From positions 1-64,000 of the forward strand of contig NZ_BCXD01000012.1 of assembly GCF_001894925.1 (NCBI RefSeq): a stretch of 64,000 bases of DNA, in the 5' to 3' direction. The DNA is from Rhodococcus rhodnii NBRC 100604. GTDB lineage: Bacteria; Actinomycetota; Actinomycetes; Mycobacteriales; Mycobacteriaceae. Both the position numbers and the translations under genes were made by a program. Under the pieces are notes generated by a model. It was not told where the DNA came from and searched no databases. It saw only the letters and a program-made list of their open reading frames with translations. Below are positions 33,023 to 41,632 of this stretch, one piece after another (position 1 is the first letter of the stretch; each line of letters begins with the position of its first letter).

Positions 33023-34609
33023 ATGAACCACACCATCCGCGCCCACCACGGCCGACCATTCGAGATCGGAGGCGACATGACCGAACTCGATGCCGTCCCC
33101 GCGATCCTCTGTGGTGACACGACCGACAGGATCTTCGTCGGCGGCACGTGGCGTACGGGTGGCGGCGACGTCATCGAGTCGGTCGATCCCGCGACGGGCA
33201 GGGTCTTCGCGACGCTCCATGCCGCGACCCCCGCCGACGTCGACGTCGCGGTGCAGGCGGGCCTCCGCGCGGTGCACGAGGGCGGCTGGGCCGCCCGGAT
33301 GCCGCACGAGCGCGCCGCGGTCCTGCACCGGATCGGTGATCTCGTGGATGCCAACGCCGAGCGGATCGCGATCCTGCAGACCACCGACACCGGCAAGACC
33401 CTCTCGGAGACGCGGGCGCTCGCGCGCAGCGCCGCCGGGACGTTTCGCTACATGGCCGCCGCCGCGGAGACGATGGAGGACGCCGTCACTCCCTCGCGCG
33501 GGCCCTACCTCACCCTCGCGACCCACGAGCCGATGGGTGTCGTCGGCGCGATCACGCCCTGGAACTCGCCCATCGCGTCGGACGCGCAGAAGATCGCTCC
33601 CGCGCTCGCGGCCGGCAACGCCGTCGTCGCGAAGCCGCCGGTGTGGGCGCCGTGGGTGACGCTGCTGCTCGCGCGGCTGTGCGAGGAGGCTGGCCTGCCC
33701 GCAGGACTGCTCTCGGTGCTGCCGGGGCCGGGCCGCACGGTGGGCGACGCCCTCGTCCGTCACCCCGACGTCGCGAAGATCTCGTTCACGGGCGGAACCA
33801 CGACGGGCCGCGCCCTCGCGCACGCCGCCGCCGACAAGATCATGCCGATCACCCTCGAACTCGGTGGCAAGTCCCCGACGATCGTGTTCGACGACGCCGA
33901 CGTCGAGCAGGCTCTCGCCGGTGTCCTGTACGGGATCTTCTCGTCGTCGGGACAGAGCTGCATCGCGGGCTCACGGGTGTTCGTCCAGCGCGACGTGTAC
34001 GGGGCTTTCGTGGAAGAACTCGTGAGCCGTGCCCGCTCGCTGCGCGTCGGTCCCGGTACCGATCCCCGCACGCAGGTCGCGCCGATGGTCGCCCGTGCCC
34101 ACCGCGACGGCGTCGCCGCGATGGTCGAGGACGCCCGCGCCGCGGGAGCAACGGTCCTGTGCGGCGGCAGGATTCCGGAGGGCGAGCAGTTCGAGGCGGG
34201 TGCGTACTACGAGCCCACGATCCTCGCGGGCGTCGACAACTCCGCCGACATCTGCCAGCAGGAGGTCTTCGGGCCGGTCGCGGTCGTCCTGCCCTTCGAC
34301 GACGAGGACGACCTCGTCGCGCAGGCCAACCACAGCGTGTTCGGACTCGCATGCGGCATCTGGACCTCCGACTACCGCCGCGCGTGGCGGATCGCGAAAG
34401 CGGTACGCGCCGGAACGGTCTGGATCAACACCTACAAGCAGTTCTCGATCTCGACGCCCTTCAGCGGGCTCGAGGAGAGCGGACTCGGGACCGAGAAGGG
34501 TCGCGACGGAATCCGCTCGTACATGAACCAGAAGAGCATCTACGTCGACCTCGCGGGCGACCCCCTTCCGTGGGCCGGCGGCGACGCGACACAGGAAGGA
34601 CAGCCGTGA
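33023..34609 (+). CDS. NAD(P)-dependent aldehyde dehydrogenase
   Basis: 528 residues from the ATG at 33023 (GGAG six bases upstream). The ATG at 33077, with GGAGG, would give 510 residues, closer to the family norm. Catalytic Glu in TLELGGKSPTIV, catalytic Cys in SSSGQSCIAGSRVF, cofactor loop ITPWNSPIASDAQKIAPALA. The group includes 2-aminomuconate- and 2-hydroxymuconate-semialdehyde dehydrogenases. Followed without a gap by a Rid-family gene, the same pair as amnC-amnD of 2-aminophenol degradation. Oxidation of an amino-semialdehyde produced by ring cleavage is therefore a good guess. Confidence 0.9.
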   Translation: MNHTIRAHHGRPFEIGGDMTELDAVPAILCGDTTDRIFVGGTWRTGGGDVIESVDPATGRVFATLHAATPADVDVAVQAGLRAVHEGGWAARMPHERAAVLHRIGDLVDANAERIAILQTTDTGKTLSETRALARSAAGTFRYMAAAAETMEDAVTPSRGPYLTLATHEPMGVVGAITPWNSPIASDAQKIAPALAAGNAVVAKPPVWAPWVTLLLARLCEEAGLPAGLLSVLPGPGRTVGDALVRHPDVAKISFTGGTTTGRALAHAAADKIMPITLELGGKSPTIVFDDADVEQALAGVLYGIFSSSGQSCIAGSRVFVQRDVYGAFVEELVSRARSLRVGPGTDPRTQVAPMVARAHRDGVAAMVEDARAAGATVLCGGRIPEGEQFEAGAYYEPTILAGVDNSADICQQEVFGPVAVVLPFDDEDDLVAQANHSVFGLACGIWTSDYRRAWRIAKAVRAGTVWINTYKQFSISTPFSGLEESGLGTEKGRDGIRSYMNQKSIYVDLAGDPLPWAGGDATQEGQP

Positions 34610-34998
34610 TGAACCCGCACCCCTACAGTCCGGCCTTCGACATCGCCGGATTCGGATTCGTCTCGGGCGCACTGTCCGTCGACGAGAACGGCGATGCCGT
34701 CGCCGGTCGCACGGAGGCACTCGAGGCCGCGATGTCGCGGCTGAGCGAGCGGCTCGCGACCGTCGACATGAAACTCGAGGACGTCGTGAAGACGACGTAC
34801 TTCGTCACCGACGTGTCGTTGCGCGATGAAGCGAACCGGCACTACGAGACGGTCTTCGCCGAGCCGAGACCGGCTCGGTCCTTCGTTCAGGTCGCGGCGT
34901 TGCCCTACGGCGCGACCGTCGAGATCGAAGCGATCGCGCACAAGGCGCGGGAGAACGAGACCGCCGGCACCACCCACACGGCTCCACGAGAAAGGTGA
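34609..34998 (+). CDS. RidA/YjgF-family protein with the deaminase arginine (2-aminomuconate deaminase-like?)
   Basis: 129 residues. The Rid signature is complete: PARSFVQVAALPYGATVEIE contains the key Arg and the C-terminal Glu. Rid proteins with this Arg hydrolyse enamines/imines to ketones and ammonia; 2-aminomuconate deaminase is one of the family. It directly follows the aldehyde dehydrogenase (stop and start overlap). The ATG at 34609 or the adjacent GTG at 34606 may start it, both after AGGAAGGA. The substrate is inferred from context. Confidence 0.87.
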   Translation: MNPHPYSPAFDIAGFGFVSGALSVDENGDAVAGRTEALEAAMSRLSERLATVDMKLEDVVKTTYFVTDVSLRDEANRHYETVFAEPRPARSFVQVAALPYGATVEIEAIAHKARENETAGTTHTAPRER

Positions 34999-35003
34999 GT
35001 CAC

Positions 35004-35540
35004 ATGACCAGCACCGAACAGAACGCGGCCGACAGCAACGCGGGCGTCGACCTCGACGCCCTGATCGACTCGTGCATCGCGAGCGCCGAGACCCGCTACG
35101 AGGACTGGGACACGCTCGGTTTCCAGGCCGCCAAGGGCGGAGATCGGTTCAAGCGCGCCCAGATTCGCTACATCGGCTCGGGCGCCACCGGTAACCACGA
35201 GGGCGACTCGCGGACGCTGCAGGCGGATCACTTCACGTTCTCCAACATGCGGCTTCCCGTCGGAGCCGTCGGCCCCGAGCACACCCACCACGACGTCGAA
35301 GAGGTCTTCTACGTCCTCGAAGGCGAGCTCGAGGTCGCCGTCCACGACGTCGAGGACGGTCACAAGAAGGCGACGCGCGTGCTCGGCTACCGCGACCTGA
35401 TCCGTGTCCCCGCCGGTGTGCCGCGCAGCCTGAAGAACGTCGGCGACTCCGACGCGCTGTTCTGCGTGATCATCGGAACCCCCAAGCCGCAGCTCCCGAC
35501 CTACCCGCCCAGCTCGGAGATGCACGGCGTCACTCGCTGA
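35004..35540 (+). CDS. Cupin-domain protein
   Basis: 178 residues. Cupin motif 1 is present: VGPEHTHHDVEEVFYVLEGE, with HxH and Glu as metal ligands. Motif 2 is RVPAGVPRSLKNVGD, where the usual last His (PxGxxH) is Arg or Ser, so one ligand is missing. It could be a dioxygenase of the quercetinase/3-hydroxyanthranilate type, an isomerase or a binding protein. ATG at 35004 follows GAAAGGTGAG; 5 bp after the Rid gene. The N-terminal 50 residues are outside the cupin fold. Confidence 0.8.
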   Translation: MTSTEQNAADSNAGVDLDALIDSCIASAETRYEDWDTLGFQAAKGGDRFKRAQIRYIGSGATGNHEGDSRTLQADHFTFSNMRLPVGAVGPEHTHHDVEEVFYVLEGELEVAVHDVEDGHKKATRVLGYRDLIRVPAGVPRSLKNVGDSDALFCVIIGTPKPQLPTYPPSSEMHGVTR

Positions 35541-35612
35541 CACTCGGCGAGCAGCCGACCTCGGCGAGACCCACCCGACTTGCGAGACCACCCGACTGGA
35601 GGGAGTGACGAC

Positions 35613-36566
35613 ATGGACGACCGTCGCACACTGCGTGTCGTACAGAAGACCTGGGAGGCCGAGGGCGTCACGAGCGTCACGCTGGCCGACCCGGCGGGGA
35701 CCGATCTCCCCGCATGGGAGCCCGGTGCCCATCTCGCACTGCACCTTCCGAACGGGCTGGTGCGCGAGTACTCGCTGTGCTCGGATCCGGCGAATCGTAG
35801 TGCCTGGACGGTCGCGGTACTGCGCACGCCGGACTCCCGGGGCGGGTCGCGTCACATCCACGACGCCCTGCCGATCGGCGCGCTCGTCGAGGTCGACGGG
35901 CCGCGCAATGCGTTCTCGCTCGACGAGTCGGCACCCGAGCACGTCCTCGTCGCCGGCGGCATCGGAATCACCCCGATCGTCGCGATGGCCCGCAGGCTCG
36001 ACGCGGCGGGCGCGAACTGGCGGCTGCTCTACACCGGGCGCTCGCGGGCGACGATGGCGTTCCTTCCCGAACTCGCTGCGGTGCAGGGAGATCGGGTCAC
36101 CATCCACGCCGACGACGAAGCGAACGGCGCGCGGCCCGACCTCACCGCCCTGCTGGGCGGGCTCGGGCCGGAGTCGCTCGTCTACTGCTGCGGCCCCGAG
36201 TCGCTCATGACGGCGTGCGGCGACGCCCTGGCGGACCCGAGCCGGTTGCGAGTGGAGCGGTTCAAGGCCCCCGAGCCGATCGTGTCCGACGCCGGCGACA
36301 CGGCATTCGACGTCGTGCTGTCCTCCACCGGGCAGCGAGTCCCGGTCGCCGCCGACGTCTCGATCCTCGACGCCCTCACCGCTGCGGGCGTCGCGACGGC
36401 GTCGTCGTGCACCGAGGGCATCTGCGGCACCTGCGAGGTGGGAGTCGTCAAAGGCGACGTCGACCACCGCGACTTCGTGCTCAGCGACGACGAACACGAG
36501 GCCGGCGCGACGATGATGCCGTGTGTGTCGCGGTGCCGTTCCGCCGAACTCGTGCTCGACCTCTGA
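35613..36566 (+). CDS. Oxygenase reductase, VanB/phthalate dioxygenase reductase type
   Basis: 317 residues with three domains in order: a flavin-binding barrel (LVREYSLCSDPA with the RxYS flavin motif), an NAD domain (VAGGIGITPIVAMARR, YCCGPESLM) and a C-terminal plant-type 2Fe-2S ferredoxin (CTEGICGTCEVGVV and a later MPCVSRC Cys). This domain order defines one-component reductases of two-component Rieske oxygenases (VanB, CntB, TsaB). Its partner should be the Rieske protein at 42436-43530, 6 kb downstream in the same direction. Confidence 0.92.
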   Translation: MDDRRTLRVVQKTWEAEGVTSVTLADPAGTDLPAWEPGAHLALHLPNGLVREYSLCSDPANRSAWTVAVLRTPDSRGGSRHIHDALPIGALVEVDGPRNAFSLDESAPEHVLVAGGIGITPIVAMARRLDAAGANWRLLYTGRSRATMAFLPELAAVQGDRVTIHADDEANGARPDLTALLGGLGPESLVYCCGPESLMTACGDALADPSRLRVERFKAPEPIVSDAGDTAFDVVLSSTGQRVPVAADVSILDALTAAGVATASSCTEGICGTCEVGVVKGDVDHRDFVLSDDEHEAGATMMPCVSRCRSAELVLDL

Positions 36567-36586
36567 CCAGAAACGGAAGACGAACA

Positions 36587-37552
36587 ATGCGTTACTCCGA
36601 AGAACCCGTCGTCCGCCTGCGTTCGCTGCGGTCGGTGTCGCTCGGCGTCCCCGATCCCGCTGCGTCCCGCGACTTCTACCACGAGGTGTGGGGACTCTCC
36701 ACGATCGACGAGGACACCGACCGATTCTGGTTGCGGGCGACCGGATCCGAGCATCACGTCCTGCGACTCGTCGCGCGCGACAGCAATGCGCTCGACCGCA
36801 TCGCGTTCGCCGTCGCGACGCCCCGCGAGGTCGACGAGGCCGCGAGGCGGCTCGAGAAGCTCGGCATCCCGCTGCTCACCCCGCCCGGCCCGATCGACGA
36901 CGCCGGCGGTGGCTACGGCCTTCAGCTGATCGACCCGGAGGGCCGCTGCATCGAGCTCTCCGCGGACACGCACGCCGTCGTGCAGTCCGAACCCGCAGGG
37001 CGACGGGCGATTCCGCGCAAGATCGCACACGTCGTCCTCAACACCACCGAAATCGACCGGATCGCCGACTTCTACGTCGAGGTGCTCGGCATGCGGATCT
37101 CCGACTGGTCCGAGCATCAGATGGCCTTCCTGCGCTGCAACTCCGATCATCACGTGATCGCGCTCAACCGCGCGGAGTGGCCGTCGATCAACCACGTCGC
37201 GTACGAGATGCAGAGCCTCGACCACTTCATGCGCGGCGTCGGCAGCCTCAAGCGGCACGGGATCGACCCGCAGTGGGGGCCCGGCCGTCACGGTCCGGGC
37301 GACAACACCTTCTCGTACTTCACCGATCCCGCCGGGCTCGTGTGCGAGTACACGTCCGAGGTCGCGCAGATCGACGAGGACGCGTGGCTGTGCCGGACGT
37401 GGAAGCGCACCCCCGAACTGTCGGACCAGTGGGGGACCGCGGGCCCGCCCACCACGGCGGTGCGCGGCGCGATGGCCGGCGTCGCCGACCTCGGCCGTCG
37501 CGGCGAGGTGGTCGCGGGCATCGACGACTACTTCGTCGGGTCGGCGCCGTGA
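36587..37552 (+). CDS. Extradiol ring-cleavage dioxygenase (type I, VOC fold)
   Basis: 321 residues with two VOC modules, the size of 2,3-dihydroxybiphenyl dioxygenase. The Fe(II) facial triad lies where expected: His148 (KIAHVVLN), His203 (SINHVAYEM) and Glu254 (VCEYTSE). Second-shell residues are also recognisable, in CNSDHHVIALN and GRHGPGDNTFSYFTDPAG. So it should be an active meta-cleaving enzyme for a catechol-like or aminophenol-like ring. ATG at 36587, 20 bp after the reductase; its stop overlaps the hydrolase start. Confidence 0.9.
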   Translation: MRYSEEPVVRLRSLRSVSLGVPDPAASRDFYHEVWGLSTIDEDTDRFWLRATGSEHHVLRLVARDSNALDRIAFAVATPREVDEAARRLEKLGIPLLTPPGPIDDAGGGYGLQLIDPEGRCIELSADTHAVVQSEPAGRRAIPRKIAHVVLNTTEIDRIADFYVEVLGMRISDWSEHQMAFLRCNSDHHVIALNRAEWPSINHVAYEMQSLDHFMRGVGSLKRHGIDPQWGPGRHGPGDNTFSYFTDPAGLVCEYTSEVAQIDEDAWLCRTWKRTPELSDQWGTAGPPTTAVRGAMAGVADLGRRGEVVAGIDDYFVGSAP

Positions 37553-38352
37553 CGGACCCGGCCTCGGAGACCGCGACCCGGTGGGTCTCGCGCGACGGGA
37601 TCGCCGTCGACGTGCGCGGCGACGGTGTGCCCGTCGTGCTGCTGCACGGGATCGGCGGGAGCGCGCGCTCGTGCGCCGCGCTCGCGGAACTGGTCACCGC
37701 CGACGGCTTTCGTACGTACTGCTGGGACGCGCCGGGCTACGGCGACTCTCTGGACCCCGAACCGGGTCTCGACCACGCCGACGCGCTGCTGGGTCTGTTC
37801 GACGAACTCGGCATCGTCAGCGCGCACGTCGTCGGGACATCGTGGGGCGGGGTGATCGGGGCCGCGGCCGCGATCACGGCACCCGAACGGCTCCGTTCGC
37901 TCGTCCTCGCCGACAGCACGCGTGGCTCGGGCGTCTCGGACGACAAGGCGTCCGGGATGCTCTCCCGTGTCGAGGAACTCGGCCGGCTCGGCGCACCCGC
38001 GTTCGCCGCGGCACGGGCGTCACGGCTGGTCTCGCCCCGCTGCGACAGCGTCGTCGCAGCGGCGGTCGAGACCGACATGGCGCGTGTCCGGATCCCCGGG
38101 TACGCCGCTGCCGCCGGATACATGGCGCGTACGGATCTCGGGCCGGCGCTGCACCGCATCACCGCCCCGACGCTGGTCGTCGTGGGGGAGGACGACATCG
38201 TCACGGGCGTCGCCGAATCGCGGCTGCTCGCGGACACGATTCCCGGTGCGCGTTTCGCGACGATCCTCGCCGCGGGACACGCGGCGGTGCAGGAGCGGCC
38301 CGAGGCGATGGCGGCGCACGTGCTGCCGCTGCTGGCGGGGGTGGAGTCGTGA
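37549..38352 (+). CDS. Alpha/beta hydrolase, probable meta-cleavage-product hydrolase
   Basis: 267 residues. Nucleophile Ser98 (GTSWGG), acid Asp in VVVGEDDIVTG and His244 (AAGHAAVQ) form the triad, with the oxyanion loop LLHGIGGSARS. Size and coupling to the extradiol dioxygenase (GTGA overlap) match BphD/MhpC-type C-C hydrolases. An amide or ester hydrolase is also possible, since the fold alone does not decide. The GTG at 37549 is the start because of the overlap. Confidence 0.85.
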   Translation: MTDPASETATRWVSRDGIAVDVRGDGVPVVLLHGIGGSARSCAALAELVTADGFRTYCWDAPGYGDSLDPEPGLDHADALLGLFDELGIVSAHVVGTSWGGVIGAAAAITAPERLRSLVLADSTRGSGVSDDKASGMLSRVEELGRLGAPAFAAARASRLVSPRCDSVVAAAVETDMARVRIPGYAAAAGYMARTDLGPALHRITAPTLVVVGEDDIVTGVAESRLLADTIPGARFATILAAGHAAVQERPEAMAAHVLPLLAGVES

Positions 38353-39089
38353 GCAGGCTCGTCGTCGTCACCGGCGCGGGCCGTGGCCTGGGATACGGGA
38401 TCGCGCAGCGGCTCGCCGAGGCGGGGGACCGCGTCGTGATCGCCGAACTGCGAGCGGAGAACGCCGCTGCGGCCGAGGAGCGGCTGCGCGCGGAGGGCCA
38501 CGACGTCACCGCCGTCGTCACCGACATCGCCGATCGCGACTCGGTCGTCGCGCTCGCGGAGCGCGTCGCCGAACTCGGCGGCGCCGACGCTCTCGTCAAC
38601 AACGCCGCGCTCGCGGACGGCGTCGGCGGCGACACCTTCTGGGAGCTCGACGAGGCGGGATTCGAGCGCGTGATGCGGGTGAACACCTACGGCACGTGGC
38701 TCGTGAGCAAGCACCTCTTCGGTCAGCTCGCGCAGCGTTCGCGCGGGGCGATCGTCAACATCGCCTCGGACGCCGCGCTGTACGGCTCGCCGCGGCTCGT
38801 GCACTACGTCGGGTCGAAGGGCGCCGTCGTCGCGATGACGCGGTCGATGGCACGTGACGCGGGACCGCACGGTGTCCGCGTCAACGCCGTCGCGCCGGGC
38901 CTCACGCGGGTCGAGGCCACCGAATCCGTTCCCGCGTCGAGGTATGCGCTCTACGCCGACAATCAGGTGCTGGGGCGGGAGCAGACCCCGGACGACGTCT
39001 CGGGTGTCGTGCAGTTCCTGCTGTCCGGCGCCGCCGACTACATCACCGGCCAGACCCTCGTGGTCGACGGTGGCTTCGTGATGAACTGA
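38349..39089 (+). CDS. Short-chain dehydrogenase with intact catalytic residues
   Basis: 246 residues, a classical SDR: VTGAGRGLGYGIAQRLAE, NNAALADG, IASDAALYGSPRLVHYVGSK with Tyr-x3-Lys, and the C-terminal ITGQTLVVDGGFVMN. It could be a cis-diol dehydrogenase after the Rieske step or a hydroxyacid dehydrogenase. GTG at 38349 overlaps the hydrolase stop. 13 bp before the second, atypical SDR. Confidence 0.87.
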   Translation: MSRLVVVTGAGRGLGYGIAQRLAEAGDRVVIAELRAENAAAAEERLRAEGHDVTAVVTDIADRDSVVALAERVAELGGADALVNNAALADGVGGDTFWELDEAGFERVMRVNTYGTWLVSKHLFGQLAQRSRGAIVNIASDAALYGSPRLVHYVGSKGAVVAMTRSMARDAGPHGVRVNAVAPGLTRVEATESVPASRYALYADNQVLGREQTPDDVSGVVQFLLSGAADYITGQTLVVDGGFVMN

Positions 39090-39102
39090 GGAAGGGACCG
39101 AC

Positions 39103-39885
39103 ATGGATCTGAGGCTGGCCGGGCGCACCGTGATCGTCACGGGCGCGAGCTCGGGAGTGGGCCTCGCGACGGCGCGCATGCTCCTCGCGGAGGGCGCGCA
39201 CGTCGCGGGGTGTGCGCGCGAGATCGGGCGGCTGCGCGCGGCGTTCGAGGGAATCGGCGATCCCGCGGCGCTGCATCTCGCGACCTGCGACGTGACCGAC
39301 CGCGAGTCGGTCGAGCAGTTCGTCGCGGGTGTGGTCGAGCGTTTCGGCGGCGTCGACGGACTCGTGTGCAACGCGGGCCGGTCGCTCATGGCGACGCTCC
39401 CCGGCACCACGGACGACCAGATCCGGGAGGAGTTCGAGCTCAAGATCTTCGGCTCGTGGAACCTCGTCCGGGCGACGAGAGCCGCACTGGCCGAATCGGA
39501 GTCGGGATCGGTCGTCAACGTGAACGCGATCCTCTCGCGCCAGCCCGAGACGAAGCTCGCGGTGACGTCCGCGGCAAGGGCAGCGCTGCTCAACCTCACG
39601 CACTCGATGGCCGAGGAACTCGCGGCCGACGGGACCCGCGTCAATTCGGTGCTGCTCGGCCTCGTCGACACCGGCCAGTGGCGGCGCCGGTTCGAGAGTT
39701 CCGGAACCGATCTCGACTACGACGACTGGAGCGCCGAGATCGCGGCCGATCGCGGAATCGCACTGGGACGCTTCGGAACCGCCGAGGAGGTCGCGTTCCC
39801 CATCCTCACGCTACTCTCACCGCTCGCGGGCTACACCACCGGCAGCTCGATCGACGTCGGCGGCGGCGTCGGCAGATACATCTGA
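39103..39885 (+). CDS. SDR-fold protein that has lost the Tyr-x3-Lys catalytic residues
   Basis: 260 residues. The cofactor site is intact (VTGASSGVGLATARML, CNAGRSLM) and the end is GYTTGSSIDVGGGVGRYI. The catalytic region reads SVVNVNAILSRQPETKLAVT then SAARAALLNL: aligned with YSAAKAAL, Tyr is Thr, Lys is Arg, and the usual Ser is missing. It may bind NAD(P)H without classical dehydrogenase chemistry, catalyse another reaction, or act as a partner subunit of the SDR upstream. ATG at 39103 with GGAAGGGA upstream. Confidence 0.85.
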   Translation: MDLRLAGRTVIVTGASSGVGLATARMLLAEGAHVAGCAREIGRLRAAFEGIGDPAALHLATCDVTDRESVEQFVAGVVERFGGVDGLVCNAGRSLMATLPGTTDDQIREEFELKIFGSWNLVRATRAALAESESGSVVNVNAILSRQPETKLAVTSAARAALLNLTHSMAEELAADGTRVNSVLLGLVDTGQWRRRFESSGTDLDYDDWSAEIAADRGIALGRFGTAEEVAFPILTLLSPLAGYTTGSSIDVGGGVGRYI

Positions 39886-39891
39886 CAACCG

Positions 39892-39926
39892 GGCATCAGG
39901 CATCAGGCATCAGGCATCAGGCATGA
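39892..39926 (+). repeat. 7-bp GGCATCA tandem repeat in an intergenic spacer
   Basis: Four exact GGCATCA copies (39892-39919) and a fifth, GGCATGA, fill most of the 66-bp gap between the atypical SDR and the ThDP enzyme gene. They precede the ribosome-binding site GGAGG at 39941. No gene or hairpin explains them. Confidence 0.9.
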
Positions 39927-39951
39927 CGCATCAGCACCACGGAGGACGACC

Positions 39952-41628
39952 ATGACATCCAGCGACACCACGAAGGCCGGCGCGGCGAAGGAGCCGACCG
40001 GCGGCGACGTGCTGGTCGAGGTCATGCGCCGGCACGGCATCGACACGGCCTTCGGCGTCATCAGCATCCACAACCTTCCACTCGTGGAGGCCGTGGCGCG
40101 CGAGCTGAACTTCGTCGAGATGCGGCACGAGGCCGCCGTCGTCAACGCCGCCGACGGGTACGCCCGGGCGTCGGGCAAGATCGGCGTCGCCATCACGAGC
40201 ACCGGGACGGGCGCCGGCAACGCTGCCGGCTCGATGGTCGAGGCCCTCACGGCGGGCAGCCGCGTGCTGCACGTGACGGGCCAGATCGAGAGCGAGTACC
40301 TCGGTTCGTGCCGCGGCGTGATCCACGAGGTGCCCAAGCAGCTGCAGATGCTCGACGCCGTCTCGACCTTCGCGAAGACCATCACCGACGCGAAGGACGT
40401 CGAGGCCGATCTCGAAGAGGCGATCGCGCACATCCTCACCGCGCCGAGCGGCCCGGCGAGCGTCGAGTGGCCGTCGGATCTCCAGTACCTCGCACGTCCG
40501 CAGGATCAGCGGCCGTACGAGTTCGCGGCCAGCGCAGCGCCCGTCGCGGATCCCGGTGCGATCGCCGAGGCCGCGGCGCTGCTCGCGGCGGCGAAGCGCC
40601 CGTTGATCTGGGTCGGCGGCGGCGCCGCCGGTGCGCGGAGCGAACTCACCTCCCTGCTGCACAGGCTCGGCGCCGGGCTGCTCACGAGCAACTCGGGACG
40701 CGCGATCGTCCCCGAGGACGACGACCTCGTGCTCGGCAACTTCGGTGCGAATCCCGGTGTCGCGCCGCTGCTCGAGGACGCCGACCTGCTGCTCGCCGTC
40801 GGCACGCACTTCCGCTCCAACGAGACCAAGAGCTACCACCTGACGCTGCCCGAGACGCAGATCCAGATCGACGTCGACCCTGCTGCGGTCGGCCGTGTGT
40901 ACCCCGCGACGGTCGGCCTCATCGGCGACGCCGCGGCCACCCTCGGTGCGCTCGCCGCGGCGGTCACGAGCGTGTCGACGGAGGGAGGCTGGAGCGCGCG
41001 CGTCACCGAGACGCGGCATGCGGTCCGCGGCGAACTGACGGAGTTCATCGGCGGCTACGCCGAGATCTGCGAGGGCATCCGGTCCGTCCTGCCCCGCGAG
41101 TCGGTCGTCGCCCGCGACGTCACGATTCCGTCGAGCCAGTGGGGAAACCGCCTGCTGCCGTTCTACGAGCGCGAGACCAACATCTTCCCGCTCGGCGGTG
41201 GCATCGGCCAGGGACTCGCGATGGGCATCGGAGCCTCGCTCGCGCGCCCCGACGTCCCGACCGTCGTCCTCGCCGGTGACGGCGGGCTCGCGGTGCATCT
41301 CGGCGAACTCGCCTCGCTCGGCGGCAGCGGCGCGTGGTGCGTCGTGATCGTCTTCAACGACGGCGGCTACGGCGTCCTCCGGAACATGCAGGAGGCCAAC
41401 GGCTTCGACCGCGCCGGCGTCGATCTGTTCACGCCCCGCTTCGATCTGCTCGCGGCGTCGTTCGGTATGCCGTACACGCTCGTGCAGGGCGCGGGCGGAT
41501 TCGAGGAGCAGTTGCGCGAGGCCGTCGAGCGGCGTGGACCCGCCCTGATCGAGGTCGACGTCACCGCGCTCTCGCCCGCCCCCGGCCCGTTCACTCCGCC
41601 CGTCCACATCCCGACGCGGAAGGGGTGA
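39952..41628 (+). CDS. ThDP-dependent decarboxylase/synthase (benzoylformate decarboxylase-like)
   Basis: 558 residues with the three-domain acetolactate-synthase/benzoylformate-decarboxylase layout. The activating Glu is in VEMRHEAAVVNAADGYAR, the ThDP/Mg motif is GDGGLAVHLGELASL ending in VFNDGGYG. The middle FAD-like domain carries no obvious FAD site. It probably decarboxylates a 2-oxo acid formed after ring opening; carboligation is an alternative. ATG at 39952 with GGAGG seven bases upstream. It ends 4 bp before the pseudo-hydrolase gene. Confidence 0.88.
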   Translation: MTSSDTTKAGAAKEPTGGDVLVEVMRRHGIDTAFGVISIHNLPLVEAVARELNFVEMRHEAAVVNAADGYARASGKIGVAITSTGTGAGNAAGSMVEALTAGSRVLHVTGQIESEYLGSCRGVIHEVPKQLQMLDAVSTFAKTITDAKDVEADLEEAIAHILTAPSGPASVEWPSDLQYLARPQDQRPYEFAASAAPVADPGAIAEAAALLAAAKRPLIWVGGGAAGARSELTSLLHRLGAGLLTSNSGRAIVPEDDDLVLGNFGANPGVAPLLEDADLLLAVGTHFRSNETKSYHLTLPETQIQIDVDPAAVGRVYPATVGLIGDAAATLGALAAAVTSVSTEGGWSARVTETRHAVRGELTEFIGGYAEICEGIRSVLPRESVVARDVTIPSSQWGNRLLPFYERETNIFPLGGGIGQGLAMGIGASLARPDVPTVVLAGDGGLAVHLGELASLGGSGAWCVVIVFNDGGYGVLRNMQEANGFDRAGVDLFTPRFDLLAASFGMPYTLVQGAGGFEEQLREAVERRGPALIEVDVTALSPAPGPFTPPVHIPTRKG

Positions 41629-41632
41629 TCGG

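Noticed and set aside
33023-34998. Complete 2-aminophenol (amn) pathway
   Set aside because: Only the ALDH and Rid pair resembles it; no 4-oxalocrotonate decarboxylase, hydratase or aldolase genes are present.
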